Below are positions 53,166 to 62,500 of a DNA stretch of 64,000 bases, piece after piece. Origin of the DNA: Azospirillum brasilense (GTDB taxonomy: Bacteria; Pseudomonadota; Alphaproteobacteria; Azospirillales; Azospirillaceae). Both the position numbers and the translations under genes were made by a program. Every line of letters starts with the position of its first letter. Position 1 is the stretch's first letter. The stretch lies in contig NZ_VITI01000003.1 of NCBI RefSeq assembly GCF_007827795.1, positions 29,995-93,994 of the forward strand. The letters are read 5' to 3'. The notes under the pieces are model-generated. The model was not told where the DNA came from and ran no database searches. It saw only the letters and a list, made by a program, of their open reading frames with translations.

Positions 53166-55367
53166 TCAGAATCCGGTTTCGCGGATCAGCACGGCCAGCG
53201 CGGTGCGCCAGAAACGGTCGGCCAGGCTGCGCGCCTCGCCGTCCACGCGGGCCACGCCGCGCATCTGGTGGGCGGGTCCCGCCTGCGTCCGGTCCAGCGG
53301 CGCCAGGGTCACCCGATAGACGGCCTCCACAGGCTTCAGGTTGAAACGCGCGGCCTCGGCGTTCGTCCGCCCCATCGACGGTCCGGTCTGGCTTTCCACC
53401 GCGATCGGGCCACCATGGATCGAGGCCAGGGCGGGAACATCCAGCCCCTTCACCCCCACCCGGTCCACCGCCGTCACCCGTGCTTCCATGCGGGGGCGCA
53501 GCGGGTCATCGGCATGAAACACCGCGCCGGCACCCACCATGACGCGCGTGAGGTCGTTCTCGGCAACATAGCCGACCAGTTCGCCGCCGCCGTCGGCGAC
53601 GATCTGGCCGAGCGCCAGCGACGGCCCCACCCAGCGGCCGGGGCGCAGCGCGTCGGCCACATCCACCACCGTTCCGGCGATGGGCGCACGGATTTCCAGC
53701 CGCGCCAGGCCGTCGAGCAGTCCCTGCCGGTCGGCCAGCCCAGCGGCCAGATCCTCCTCCATCACGCGCACCCGGTCCAGCCCGTCGCGGGCGGCCAGCA
53801 TACGGTCGATGCGGTCCTGGGCCAGGGCGATGCGCAACTCCGATTGCTGCAGCCTGCTCGTCAGTTCGGGTGCCTCCAGGCGGAACAGCGGGTCACCCGC
53901 CGCCACGCGCTGGCCGGGCTGTACCAGCACCTCCGCGATGCGCGACGGGACCGGAGCGAACAGGGTCGAGAAGCCCTCCGCCCGCCACACCGCCGGCACG
54001 GCGATGGTGCCGGTGACCGGGACGAAGGCCAGCCAGACCAGCGCGGCCAGACCGCCCAGGGTCATCAGCAGGTTCCGGTTGGGCCGCAGGCTGCCCCGCC
54101 GCTCCCACCATTCCTTCGCCTCGTTGACCAGCGGGCGCAGGATGAACCAGCCGACTTCCACCGCGAACAGCACGATGCCCAACACCTTGATGAAGACGTG
54201 ATAAACCAGCACCGCGATGCCGATGAACAGCACCAGCCGGTAGACCCAGGTGGCGAAGGCATAGGCCAGCATCACCCGGTGCAGCCACGGATCGAACCGC
54301 TCCGGCACCTCGTCGCCCAGGCCGAACAGCCATTCCCGCAGCCGCCAGCGGGCCAGCGCGAAGGCGCGGTCCTGCAGATTCGGCACGTCCAGCGCGTCGG
54401 CGAGCAGGTAATAGCCGTCGAAGCGCATGAAGGGGCTGAGGTTGATGGTCAGGGTGGTCACCCAGCTCACCGTCGCCACGAAAAAGGCGGCGCTGCGCAG
54501 CGGCCCGTCGGGCAGGAAGCTCCAGGCCAGCGTGGCGAAGGCGGCCAGCGCCAGCTCCGTCAGCATGCCCGCCGCGGCGATGTGCAGCCGTGCGCGGCGG
54601 GAGACGAGCCGCCAAGCGTCGCTGGTGTCGGTGTAGAGCACCGGCCACATCACCAGGAAGGCCGCCCCCATGGTCGGCACCCGGCAGCCGAAGCGTTTCG
54701 CGGTGTAGGCATGCCCCAGCTCATGCAGCGTCTTCGTCACCAGCAGGGTCAGGCCATAGAGCGCCATGCCCTCCAGCGAGAAGAAGTGCAGGAAGGTGTG
54801 GGCGAAGCTGTCCCACTGGCGCATCACCAGAATGAGACCCAGAATTCCCGCGCCGATCACCGTCCACAACCAGGCGCGGCCGTAGAAGGGCGCGACGTAG
54901 CGCACCGTGGCGTTCAGAAAGGCGTCGGGCCGGACCAGCGGGATGCGGAAAAACAGGTAGTTGTGCAGCAGCCACATCCACCAGGACGTGCGCCGCACCG
55001 CCGTCTGCTTCGCCAGGAAGTCGACGTCGGCGCCCTGGGTCAGATTGCTTGAGGCCAGGAATTTGTAGAGGCCGACGACCTCCTCCGCATCCGGTTCCAG
55101 GACCGTTTCGGCGGCCACCGCGGCGGCGATGGCGCGGGGCGATCCGTGATGCCAGCGGGCGATGACCTCGAAGGCGCCGTGGCCGATGCGGAAATAGCGG
55201 TTGCGCACCGGATCGTGGATCGTCCAGCACGGCGAGCCGTCCACCGCCGGAGGGGCCGGCAGCAGTTGAAGTTCCTCGCGCAGCGGCGGTAGCCGCACGC
55301 TGTCCAGCGGGTCCACCGGGGTGACGACCGCCGGACCCGTCGTCATGCCGATGGCGGCGGCGCCCAT
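53166..55367 (-). CDS. Site-2-type (M50) zinc protease fused to PqqD-like and HlyD domains
   Basis: A 733-residue membrane protein. The N-terminal ~110 residues contain a PqqD-like peptide-binding segment (VRNRYFRIGHGAFEVIARW). A polytopic membrane region follows with the zinc motif HELGH (His215, Glu216, His219; TKTLHELGHAYTAKRFG) and the third-ligand motif LSPFMRFDGYYLL (Asp317), both intact as in S2P/M50 enzymes. From about residue 455, after a membrane helix, comes an HlyD-like adaptor with lipoyl-type LVQPGQRVAAGDPLF and IRAPIAGTVVDV. It is the last gene of the export cluster and starts 3 bases after the GAF-HlyD stop. I infer it processes or delivers the giant repeat protein in place of an ABC exporter. 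Confidence 0.85.
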   Translation of the reverse strand: MGAAAIGMTTGPAVVTPVDPLDSVRLPPLREELQLLPAPPAVDGSPCWTIHDPVRNRYFRIGHGAFEVIARWHHGSPRAIAAAVAAETVLEPDAEEVVGLYKFLASSNLTQGADVDFLAKQTAVRRTSWWMWLLHNYLFFRIPLVRPDAFLNATVRYVAPFYGRAWLWTVIGAGILGLILVMRQWDSFAHTFLHFFSLEGMALYGLTLLVTKTLHELGHAYTAKRFGCRVPTMGAAFLVMWPVLYTDTSDAWRLVSRRARLHIAAAGMLTELALAAFATLAWSFLPDGPLRSAAFFVATVSWVTTLTINLSPFMRFDGYYLLADALDVPNLQDRAFALARWRLREWLFGLGDEVPERFDPWLHRVMLAYAFATWVYRLVLFIGIAVLVYHVFIKVLGIVLFAVEVGWFILRPLVNEAKEWWERRGSLRPNRNLLMTLGGLAALVWLAFVPVTGTIAVPAVWRAEGFSTLFAPVPSRIAEVLVQPGQRVAAGDPLFRLEAPELTSRLQQSELRIALAQDRIDRMLAARDGLDRVRVMEEDLAAGLADRQGLLDGLARLEIRAPIAGTVVDVADALRPGRWVGPSLALGQIVADGGGELVGYVAENDLTRVMVGAGAVFHADDPLRPRMEARVTAVDRVGVKGLDVPALASIHGGPIAVESQTGPSMGRTNAEAARFNLKPVEAVYRVTLAPLDRTQAGPAHQMRGVARVDGEARSLADRFWRTALAVLIRETGF

Positions 55368-55370
55368 GGC

Positions 55371-56735
55371 TCAGAGCCCCACGGTCTGGCGCAGCGCCGC
55401 CAAAGGGCGGCGGAAGAGATAGAAGGCCAGCGGCACCCGCTCGCCCTGGATCTTGGCGGTGCCGCGCAGCCCGATGCGCGGCGTCGGCTGGTCCGGCGCC
55501 AGATCGGCACGGACCCGGTAGGCCAGGACCCCGCCCGGTGTCAGCCCCGGCTCATAACTGGCGTGCGACACCGTGGCGCGCAGCGGACGCAGCGGATCGA
55601 CGTTCAGATAGAGGCTGACCTGCGCGCCCTCCTGAAGCACGATCGCGTCGTTGACCGGCACATGCACGTCCACCTCCGCGGCCTGCGGATCGGCCAGGGT
55701 CAGGATGCGCTCGCCCACCGCCACCGGCTTGCCCAGCCAGTCGTTGGCGTCGGTGAAGACCGCGATTCCCGTCCGCTCCGCCTTCACCGTGACGCGGTCC
55801 ATCAGATCGCGGGCGAAGTCCATCTCCGCCCGGCGCAGCTCCACCTGGGTCTTCAACTGGGCGATGCGCGCCTTGCTCAGCGGATCGGTGAAGGCACCCT
55901 GGGACGCCGTCAGCAGTTCCGCCTCCGCCGAAGCCAGCGCCTTGCGCGCCACCTCCAGCCGGCTTTTGAGAACCGACGATTCGAAGCTGAACAAAGGCTG
56001 CCCGGTGCTGACCGGCTCGTTCGGCTGGACGTGGAAACGTTCGATCACGCCTTCCAACGGCGCGCTGACGATCAGCGGGTCGCGCGGCGCCACCTCCGCC
56101 GGGGCCAGCGTCGATTGCGGCACCGGGATAGCCAGAACCGCCGCCAGGACCGCCACCACCGCCAACGCCCAAACCCCTTTGCGCGCCCGCACACCGGAGC
56201 GGCGCCCGGCCCGGGTCAGCGCCCACCAGGCGTGCCCATAGCCGCCGGAGAGCTGCCCGAGAAGCACCTTCTCGCCGTCCGTCCAGGCGTCGTCGCGGGC
56301 GAGCCACAACACCGCCGTGACGGTGTCGTCCGGCCCCGGCAAGGGCACCCACAGCGCCTGCGCCGGCCCCCACTGCCCCCAGTCGCGGGCCAGCGCGGGC
56401 GGCACCTCCGTGGGGGCGATGCCGTGCAGGTTGCGCGCCTCCGCTCCCGCAGCAATGGCCGAGGCTGCGGCCTCCAGCCAGCGGGTGAAGGGAGCGTCGC
56501 GCTCCGGGACGGCGACGTTGGACACGGCTTCCAGCCGGGCCTTGCCCGACGGCGCGACGGTCAGGAAAACCGCCTGCTGGTAGGCGATCATCCGCCGCGT
56601 CTGGTTGACGATGAGGAAACGCAACGCCTCCGGGTTCTGGGCCTGCCGGGCCTCCTGCTGCAGATTCAGGAGAAGCAGGAGGCTGTTCAGCGGGTTGGCC
56701 GCATCCATCCGGACGGATTTGACGTCATCTGGCAC
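55371..56735 (-). CDS. GAF-like domain fused to HlyD-type adaptor
   Basis: Unusual 454-residue fusion. Residues ~15-185 resemble a GAF domain (FLIVNQTRRMIAYQQAVFL ... LWVPLPGPDDTVTAVLWLAR) and should be cytosolic. A membrane helix follows (ALAVVAVLAAVLAIPVP, about 198-214), then a periplasmic HlyD half with IVSAPLEGVIERFHVQPNEP, a short coiled hairpin (about 265-330) and VKAERTGIAVFTDANDWLGK. The overall plan is a membrane fusion protein with a sensor-like cytoplasmic module. Its start overlaps the end of the adaptor gene by 11 bases, and the M50 fusion follows at 3 bases. All three adaptors are therefore likely made in a fixed ratio. Confidence 0.83.
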   Translation of the reverse strand: MPDDVKSVRMDAANPLNSLLLLLNLQQEARQAQNPEALRFLIVNQTRRMIAYQQAVFLTVAPSGKARLEAVSNVAVPERDAPFTRWLEAAASAIAAGAEARNLHGIAPTEVPPALARDWGQWGPAQALWVPLPGPDDTVTAVLWLARDDAWTDGEKVLLGQLSGGYGHAWWALTRAGRRSGVRARKGVWALAVVAVLAAVLAIPVPQSTLAPAEVAPRDPLIVSAPLEGVIERFHVQPNEPVSTGQPLFSFESSVLKSRLEVARKALASAEAELLTASQGAFTDPLSKARIAQLKTQVELRRAEMDFARDLMDRVTVKAERTGIAVFTDANDWLGKPVAVGERILTLADPQAAEVDVHVPVNDAIVLQEGAQVSLYLNVDPLRPLRATVSHASYEPGLTPGGVLAYRVRADLAPDQPTPRIGLRGTAKIQGERVPLAFYLFRRPLAALRQTVGL

Positions 56736-57531
56736 CTTTGGCCTCCTCCGGCGGGGTGAAGCGGGCGGTTCCGCTCATGCCGGCGACCAGATTCGGGGCG
56801 TTGCCCGGCTTGTCGGCCTGCAGCTTGCCCGTCACCTTCAGCGACTGGCTGACCGGATCGACGCGGGCACCGATCAGGGTGACCTCGCCGTCCAGAACCT
56901 CGCCCGTCTCGTCAATGCGCAACTCGAACCGCTGGCCGGGCTTCAGCCAGACCAGCCAGGAAGACGGGACGATCAGCTCCACCCGCAGATCGCGGTCCGA
57001 AAGCACTTCAAGCAGAGCCGTGCCGGCGGGAACGGACTCATGCTCGCGAATCCGCTGCTCCACCACCTTGCCGTCGAAGGGCGCCTTGACGTCGCAGCGG
57101 CGGACCTCGATCTCCGCCTTGCGCAGATCGGCACGGGCGGCCTCGGCCTTGACCTCGGCCATCTCGACCTCGGCCCCACCGATGGACTTCAACTGCTCCA
57201 GCCGGCGGCTCTGCCGCACCGTGACGTCGGCGGCGCGCAGGTTGGCGCGGGCCGCGTCGACCGCCGCCTGATAATGGCTGCAATCGAACGCGATGAGCGT
57301 CTGCCCCGCCTTGAAGGACTGGCCCGCCTCCACGGTGATCCGGCCGATGCGTCCGGCGATCTCGCTGGAAAGGACGGCGTGCTGCCGTGCCTCAATCAGC
57401 GCGCGCACCGCGCCATCGGGGACCGGCGCCGGGTCAGCGGCGGCAAGCGGCAAGGGAAGCAGCGCGATAGACAGCGCGGCGAGGAAGCGTGAGGGGCGAA
57501 AGCGGCACATCATGGCAGAGATTTTCTGCAC
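56725..57531 (-). CDS. Periplasmic HlyD/RND-type adaptor protein
   Basis: A 268-residue exported adaptor with signal peptide (FLAALSIALLPLPLAAADP, about 15-33). Lipoyl halves are EARQHAVLSSEIAGRIGRI with VEAGQSFKAGQTLIAFD, and VKAPFDGKVVEQRIREHESV. A short helical hairpin lies at about 85-140, and a beta-barrel domain ends the protein. It is compact and has no membrane anchor. The start GTG (57531) has GGAG 6 bases upstream; ATGs at 57513 and 57510 are alternatives. It lies between the TolC-family gene and the GAF-HlyD gene on the same strand, so it is part of the envelope-spanning complex. Confidence 0.85.
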   Translation of the reverse strand: MQKISAMMCRFRPSRFLAALSIALLPLPLAAADPAPVPDGAVRALIEARQHAVLSSEIAGRIGRITVEAGQSFKAGQTLIAFDCSHYQAAVDAARANLRAADVTVRQSRRLEQLKSIGGAEVEMAEVKAEAARADLRKAEIEVRRCDVKAPFDGKVVEQRIREHESVPAGTALLEVLSDRDLRVELIVPSSWLVWLKPGQRFELRIDETGEVLDGEVTLIGARVDPVSQSLKVTGKLQADKPGNAPNLVAGMSGTARFTPPEEAKGAR

Positions 57532-57621
57532 CCTTAGCTCCGGAAGCGCAACGATCCAGGATCGGCGAGCGGTCCTGTACGCTTATTTGTTTCAGCACTG
57601 GCGGACCGGCACAGCCGAAAG

Positions 57622-57645
57622 GGGGCGGCGACCCGGCACCGCCCC
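57622..57645 (-). terminator. Hairpin after the TolC-family gene
   Basis: GGGGCGG (57622-57628) pairs with CCGCCCC (57639-57645), 8 bases past the TolC-family stop on the minus strand, followed by CTTTCGG. It is a weak terminator or attenuator within the 121-base gap to the adaptor gene and could make adaptor expression partly independent. Confidence 0.4.
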
Positions 57646-57652
57646 GTCGGTA

Positions 57653-59503
57653 TCAACGCACGGTGGAGCGCCCCACCGGAGCCAGCGCGCTCAGCGGCAC
57701 CGAGTAGACCTTCACCGGCTCCGACCGGGTGGACGGGCTGTAGGACACCGTCATCGGTGCGGTCATGGAGGCGGTCGGTTGCTGCGGCAGCTCGGCCACC
57801 GTCATGCGCTCCGGCACCGCGGCCTTGCGTTCCGCCGGCTCCTCGCCGCGCGCGGCGACCGGGGCGGCCTTAGGATCGGTCTTCGGATCGGCAGCCTTCT
57901 CGACCGGAGCCTTCTCCGACGGTGCTTTTTCGGAGGTCGTGGCGGCGGGAACCAGCAGATCCTGGAGCCGTGCCGTGCCGCCGGCCTTCTGCTGCCAGGC
58001 GCCCAACCCGTCGGACACCGCCTGACGCAGCGTTGTCAGATCCTGGGACGGGACCGCCTCCGGCATCGGATCGACGCCCGCCGACACCATGACGCGGGCG
58101 TAGGCGTTCTGCAGATCGGCGTAGACGAGATCGCGCCGCAGGTCGGAGACGAGTTCCGACACCTCGGCCTGGATCACGCTCATGTCGCCCTGCTGGCCGA
58201 CCGTGCTGCTGTTGACATACTGCTGCCGGATGCGGCGGTCGATCGCCGCCTGGTCGGCGTTGAGCGAGAATTCCTGCGACAGTTCGCGGAACTGCACCAT
58301 CGCCACGCGCACCTGGCTCAGCACCGCCACGCTGAGCGCCTGACGGCGGAAGGCGACCAGTTCCTCCTGCGCCTTCGAGAAGGCGTGGGTGTCCGGGGCC
58401 GAGGCCAGGGACAGGATGTTCCACGACACCCGCGCCCCGTAATCCGCCCAGCGCTGGTTCAGCAGGTAGCTGTTGCTGTCGTAATGCAGGCCGGCGTTCA
58501 GGTCGATGCCCGGAAGCAGCTTCAGCAGAGCGCGGCGCGTCTCGTCGGCGGTGATGCGGGCGTTGTAGGATTCCTCCAGCAACTCCGGACGGTTGAGGAG
58601 CGCGTAGGTTTCCAGGGAGTCGACCGAGGTCGTGATCGCCGGGACGTCCTTGCCGGTGACGTCCGGCGGCATCTGGATGGTGAAGTTCTCACCCGGCGGC
58701 AGTCCCATCAGCGCGCCGAGCTGCGACTTGGCGGCCACCAGTTCGCGCCGCAGCGTCTGGAGCTGGCGCAGCGTGTCGACCAGCGCGCGCTGGTAGGACA
58801 GGGTTTGCAGCGGGGCCTGGACGCGCTGGGCCTCCATGGCGTTCGCGTTCTTGCGCGCCGCCTCGATGCGCTTCTCCAGCGGTTCGATCCGCTTCAGCAG
58901 CCGCTCCGCCGCGACGGCGCGCCAGTAGGAGGTGCGCACGTCCTGCAGGATGCCCTGGACGACGCGGCGGCGGCGCTCGTCGGCGATCAGGACGAGGTTG
59001 GAGTTCTGGCGGGCGCGCAGGTAGCTGACGCCGAAGTCGAGAACGTTCCAGGTGAAGCCCAGGTCGGCGGTCCGGCGGTGCCGGTCCGTGGCCGTGGTGC
59101 TCTCGCCGGTGCGCCGGCCGGTGGCGAGGTTGAGGCTCTCCGACCCGGATTCGTTGTTGCGCCCGGTGTAGCCGGCCCCCGCCACGAGACGCGGCAGCAT
59201 GTCAAACCGCGACAGGTCGAGCTGCTGGTTGGCGACCGCCATCTCCATCAGCTTCACACGTTCGTCGAGGTTGTACTTGATGGCCCGCGCCATGGCCTCG
59301 TGCATCGACACCGGGCCGGTGATCGGCTCCTGCGGCGCCATGATGACCGACATGTCCTCGCGCAGGCGGGACACATTCTCGTCATCGGTCAGAGGCTTCG
59401 GGCTCACGGAACATCCGCTGGCGAGCAGCGCGGCGGCGGCCAGGGCGAAGGACGCGCGGACCTTGTGGCCCCGCGGCCGGGGGGAGGAAGCGAACCGGGT
59501 CAT
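57653..59503 (-). CDS. TolC-family outer-membrane channel lipoprotein
   Basis: Outer-membrane efflux or secretion channel of 616 residues, longer than the usual ~450-480. The signal peptide ends in the lipobox ASGC (about Cys31). The two halves of the TolC coiled-coil barrel are visible (ITGPVSMHEAMARAIKYNLD; LETYALLNRPELLEESYNAR), with the characteristic alternating helix pattern through residue ~500. A C-terminal extension of about 115 residues is rich in Lys, Glu, Ala and Pro (EKAPSEKAPVEKAADPK) and probably lies in the periplasm. The frame starts at 59515 with TTG, but the ATG at 59503 is preferred. It follows the giant repeat-protein gene by 69 bases. Confidence 0.87.
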   Translation of the reverse strand: MTRFASSPRPRGHKVRASFALAAAALLASGCSVSPKPLTDDENVSRLREDMSVIMAPQEPITGPVSMHEAMARAIKYNLDERVKLMEMAVANQQLDLSRFDMLPRLVAGAGYTGRNNESGSESLNLATGRRTGESTTATDRHRRTADLGFTWNVLDFGVSYLRARQNSNLVLIADERRRRVVQGILQDVRTSYWRAVAAERLLKRIEPLEKRIEAARKNANAMEAQRVQAPLQTLSYQRALVDTLRQLQTLRRELVAAKSQLGALMGLPPGENFTIQMPPDVTGKDVPAITTSVDSLETYALLNRPELLEESYNARITADETRRALLKLLPGIDLNAGLHYDSNSYLLNQRWADYGARVSWNILSLASAPDTHAFSKAQEELVAFRRQALSVAVLSQVRVAMVQFRELSQEFSLNADQAAIDRRIRQQYVNSSTVGQQGDMSVIQAEVSELVSDLRRDLVYADLQNAYARVMVSAGVDPMPEAVPSQDLTTLRQAVSDGLGAWQQKAGGTARLQDLLVPAATTSEKAPSEKAPVEKAADPKTDPKAAPVAARGEEPAERKAAVPERMTVAELPQQPTASMTAPMTVSYSPSTRSEPVKVYSVPLSALAPVGRSTVR

Positions 59504-59572
59504 TCTCGTCGGCAATCCATTTGGAAAGAAAAGCTTAAGCGGGGAAGACGGCGGCGGAAGGCGCGGGCGGCG

Positions 59573-62500
59573 CTAGGCCGCCCGGCTTCCCGGCGGGACA
59601 TGCGAGGTGAGTGCGGCGAGCAGTGCCGCCGTCTGGGCATCGGCCGCGCCATGGATTTGAGCCACCTGGCGGGAGAAGGCCGGCCGGGCCGGCGCGGACC
59701 CGTCGAGGTCGGCGCGCGGGCCGGGGGCCTGCCCCGAACCGTCCGGCGCGGTCGGAGCGTTGCTCGGATCGCCGTCCGCGGGCGCGTCGCCGGTCGGCGA
59801 CGGTCCTTGCCCCTGCGGCTGTCCTTGCGGTCCAGTTGGACCCGCAGGCCGATTGGCCGGCGCACTCTCGATCGTGGAACCGGGTCCCGTCTGGCCGCCG
59901 GGCCGGTTGCCCGGTGCGCCAACAAGCCCGCCGGCGGGGGTGCCGGGGCCGCCGGGAGCCGCGCTGCCGCCCGGCGTGCCGCCGGACGCCGTCCCGGACG
60001 CGCCGACCGGGCCGCCGACCGGGCTGCCGACGACGCCGTTCAGGCCGCCATTGCCCGTTCCGGCGCCTGCCGTCGGTCCGCCGGCTGCCGGCCCACCCGT
60101 CGCCGGTCCGCCCGTGCCGAGGCCAGCGCCTGAACCGCCGCCGAGACCGGAGCCGGCGCCCGTGGCCCCCAGCCCGGCACCAATGCCGCCCGAAGCGGTG
60201 CCGCCCAAGCCGGAACCGCCGCCGACACCGCCGCCGAGGCCGCCGCTCCCGAGACCGCCGCTCCCAAGGCCGCCATTGCCCAGGCCGCTGCCGCCGCTGA
60301 CGACACCGCTCAACCCGGAGCCACTGGACCCGCCGGTGCCACCGCCCAGAACCCCGCTCGACGAGCTGGCCGTGCCGCCGCCGGACGGCGCACCGCCCAT
60401 GGCGGAGATCGTGATCGAGCGCCCGGCGTCGCTGCTGGTCGAATTGCCGATGTTGCCGATGGTGATCGAGCGCCCGGCGTCCGTGCTGCTGTTCCCGTTG
60501 CCGCTGCCGCCGCCGTTGCCGATCGACGAGCTGGTGATGACGCGGCCCGCATCGCTGCTCGTCTGCAGGCTGGGCAGGGTCGGCGCGGTGCCCAGCGTCG
60601 GCCCGACCGTCTGCGTTGTCCCGGTCCCGGCGGCCGTTGCGATCCCAGAATTGGACGAGGACGCCGCCGTCGTGGTGTTCCCTGTGGAGGCAGCCGCCAC
60701 CACGACCGGCGGCGGCGGAGGCGGAGCCACCGTGTAGGTCGTCGTGCCGGCGTTGCCGGTGTTGCCCACCGCGTCGCTCGCCTTGGCCGCGATGACGTAG
60801 CTGCCGACGCTCAGGTCGGAGGCCAGGGCCAATTGCCAGATGCCGGTCGCGCTGGCGCGCGCCGTGCCGACCGGCTGGCCGTTGACCGTCACGGTGACCA
60901 GGCTGTTCGCCTCGGCGGTGCCCTGCACGACCGGCGTGCTGCCGGCGGTGGTGTTCAGCGTCACGATCGGGGCGACCGGCGGCGTGGTGTCGATGGTCAG
61001 GGTGGTGACCGCCGACAGGCTGCTGACGTTGCCGGCCCTGTCGGTGGCCTGCACCTGGACGCTGTGCGTACCGTCGGCCAGCGCCGCCGTGAACGGGAAG
61101 GTCCAGGCGCCGTTGGCGTCGGCAACCGCCGTTCCGGCGACCTTGCCGTCGACCAGCACGTTCACCGTGCTGCCGGCCTCCGTCGTGCCGGCCAGGGACG
61201 GCGTGGCAATCCCGGAAATCCGCTCGCCCGCCGTGGCGCCGGCGACGGTGGCGCTGGTCACCGATGGCGCGGACGCGACCGGCACCGCGGTGTCGATCAC
61301 CACGGCCAGCGCGTCGGACGGATCGCTGACGATGCCGAACCGGTTGGTCGCCGTGGTCGTGATGCTGTGCGTCCCGTCGGTCAGCGCCGTCTGGAGGCGA
61401 TGGACCCAGAAGCCGTTCTCGTCGGCCACCGTGGTTCCCACCGCCGTGCCGTCCACCAGCACGGTCACCGTGGCGTTCGCCTCCGCGGTGCCGGACAGCG
61501 TCGGCCTCGTCACTTTGGTCAGCCGATCCGTTGCCGAGGCACCGGAGTCGGACAGGCCGCTCAGCGCCGTCCCGACCGGCTTCGCCGGGATCGGGGTGTC
61601 GATATGCACCTGGCTGGTGTCGCCAACGCCCTTCAGGGTCGTCACCAGCGGCCCCTGGGCCGCGTCCATCACGATGGAGCCGTTCAGCGCCAGCCCCAGG
61701 ACGGAAATGCCCTGCGGCGCGCGGTCGCCGACCGTAACGACATAGTCGAACCGCAGCAGCGTGCCGGTGCTGCCCGCCGCGTTGTACACGGCGTTCCGGA
61801 TGTCGCTTCCGACCGCCAGTTCCAGTACCGGACTGCCTCCGCTGATGATCGACGCTTCGCTGAGTTGCACGAAGAAGCTGACCGTCTCGCCCGGCAGATA
61901 GGTCCCCGCCGAGGGAGGCGTGACGGTGACCACCGAGGGCGGCGTGCGGTCCACCGACAGGTTGCGGGTCGCCTGGGTGGGGTTGCCCGCCGCGTCGGTG
62001 AGGCTGGCGGTGACGGTGTAGCTGGTGCCGTCGGTCAACGCCAGCAGGTCGGTGGACGGGACGGTCAGGCTCCAGGTGTTGTTGGTCACCGTCGTGCTGT
62101 AGGTCTTGCCGTTCAGCGTCACTGTGACCGTCTGCCCGTTCTCGACGCCGTTGGTGACGCCCGACACCGTCTGCCCCGTGGCACTGTCCGCCGCGTTCAG
62201 CACATTGTCGCCCGCCACCGTGGCGATGGCGAGGGTCGGCGGCTTGCGGTCGACCGAGACGTCGCGCGTCGCCTGGATCGCCGCGTTGCCCGCCACGTCC
62301 GCCAGGTCGGCGGTGATGGTATAGTGGCCGCCATCCGTCAGCGCCCCCAGATCGGCGGAGGGGATGGACAGGCTCCAGGCGTTGTTGGTCACCGTTGCGC
62401 TGTAGGTCTTGCCATTCAGCGTCACCGTGACCGTCTGGCCGTCCTCGACACCCGTCGTGGTGCCGGCCACCGTCTGGGCCACGGCGCTTTCCGCCAAGTT

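Noticed and set aside
57293..60133. 946-aa plus-strand open frame opposite the TolC and adhesin genes
   Set aside because: Composition typical of antisense of GC-rich coding DNA; no domain recognisable; the minus-strand genes are strongly supported.
59760..60737. 325-aa Pro-rich plus-strand frame
   Set aside because: Antisense of the Gly-rich tail (GGN codons read as Pro); no ribosome site or structure.
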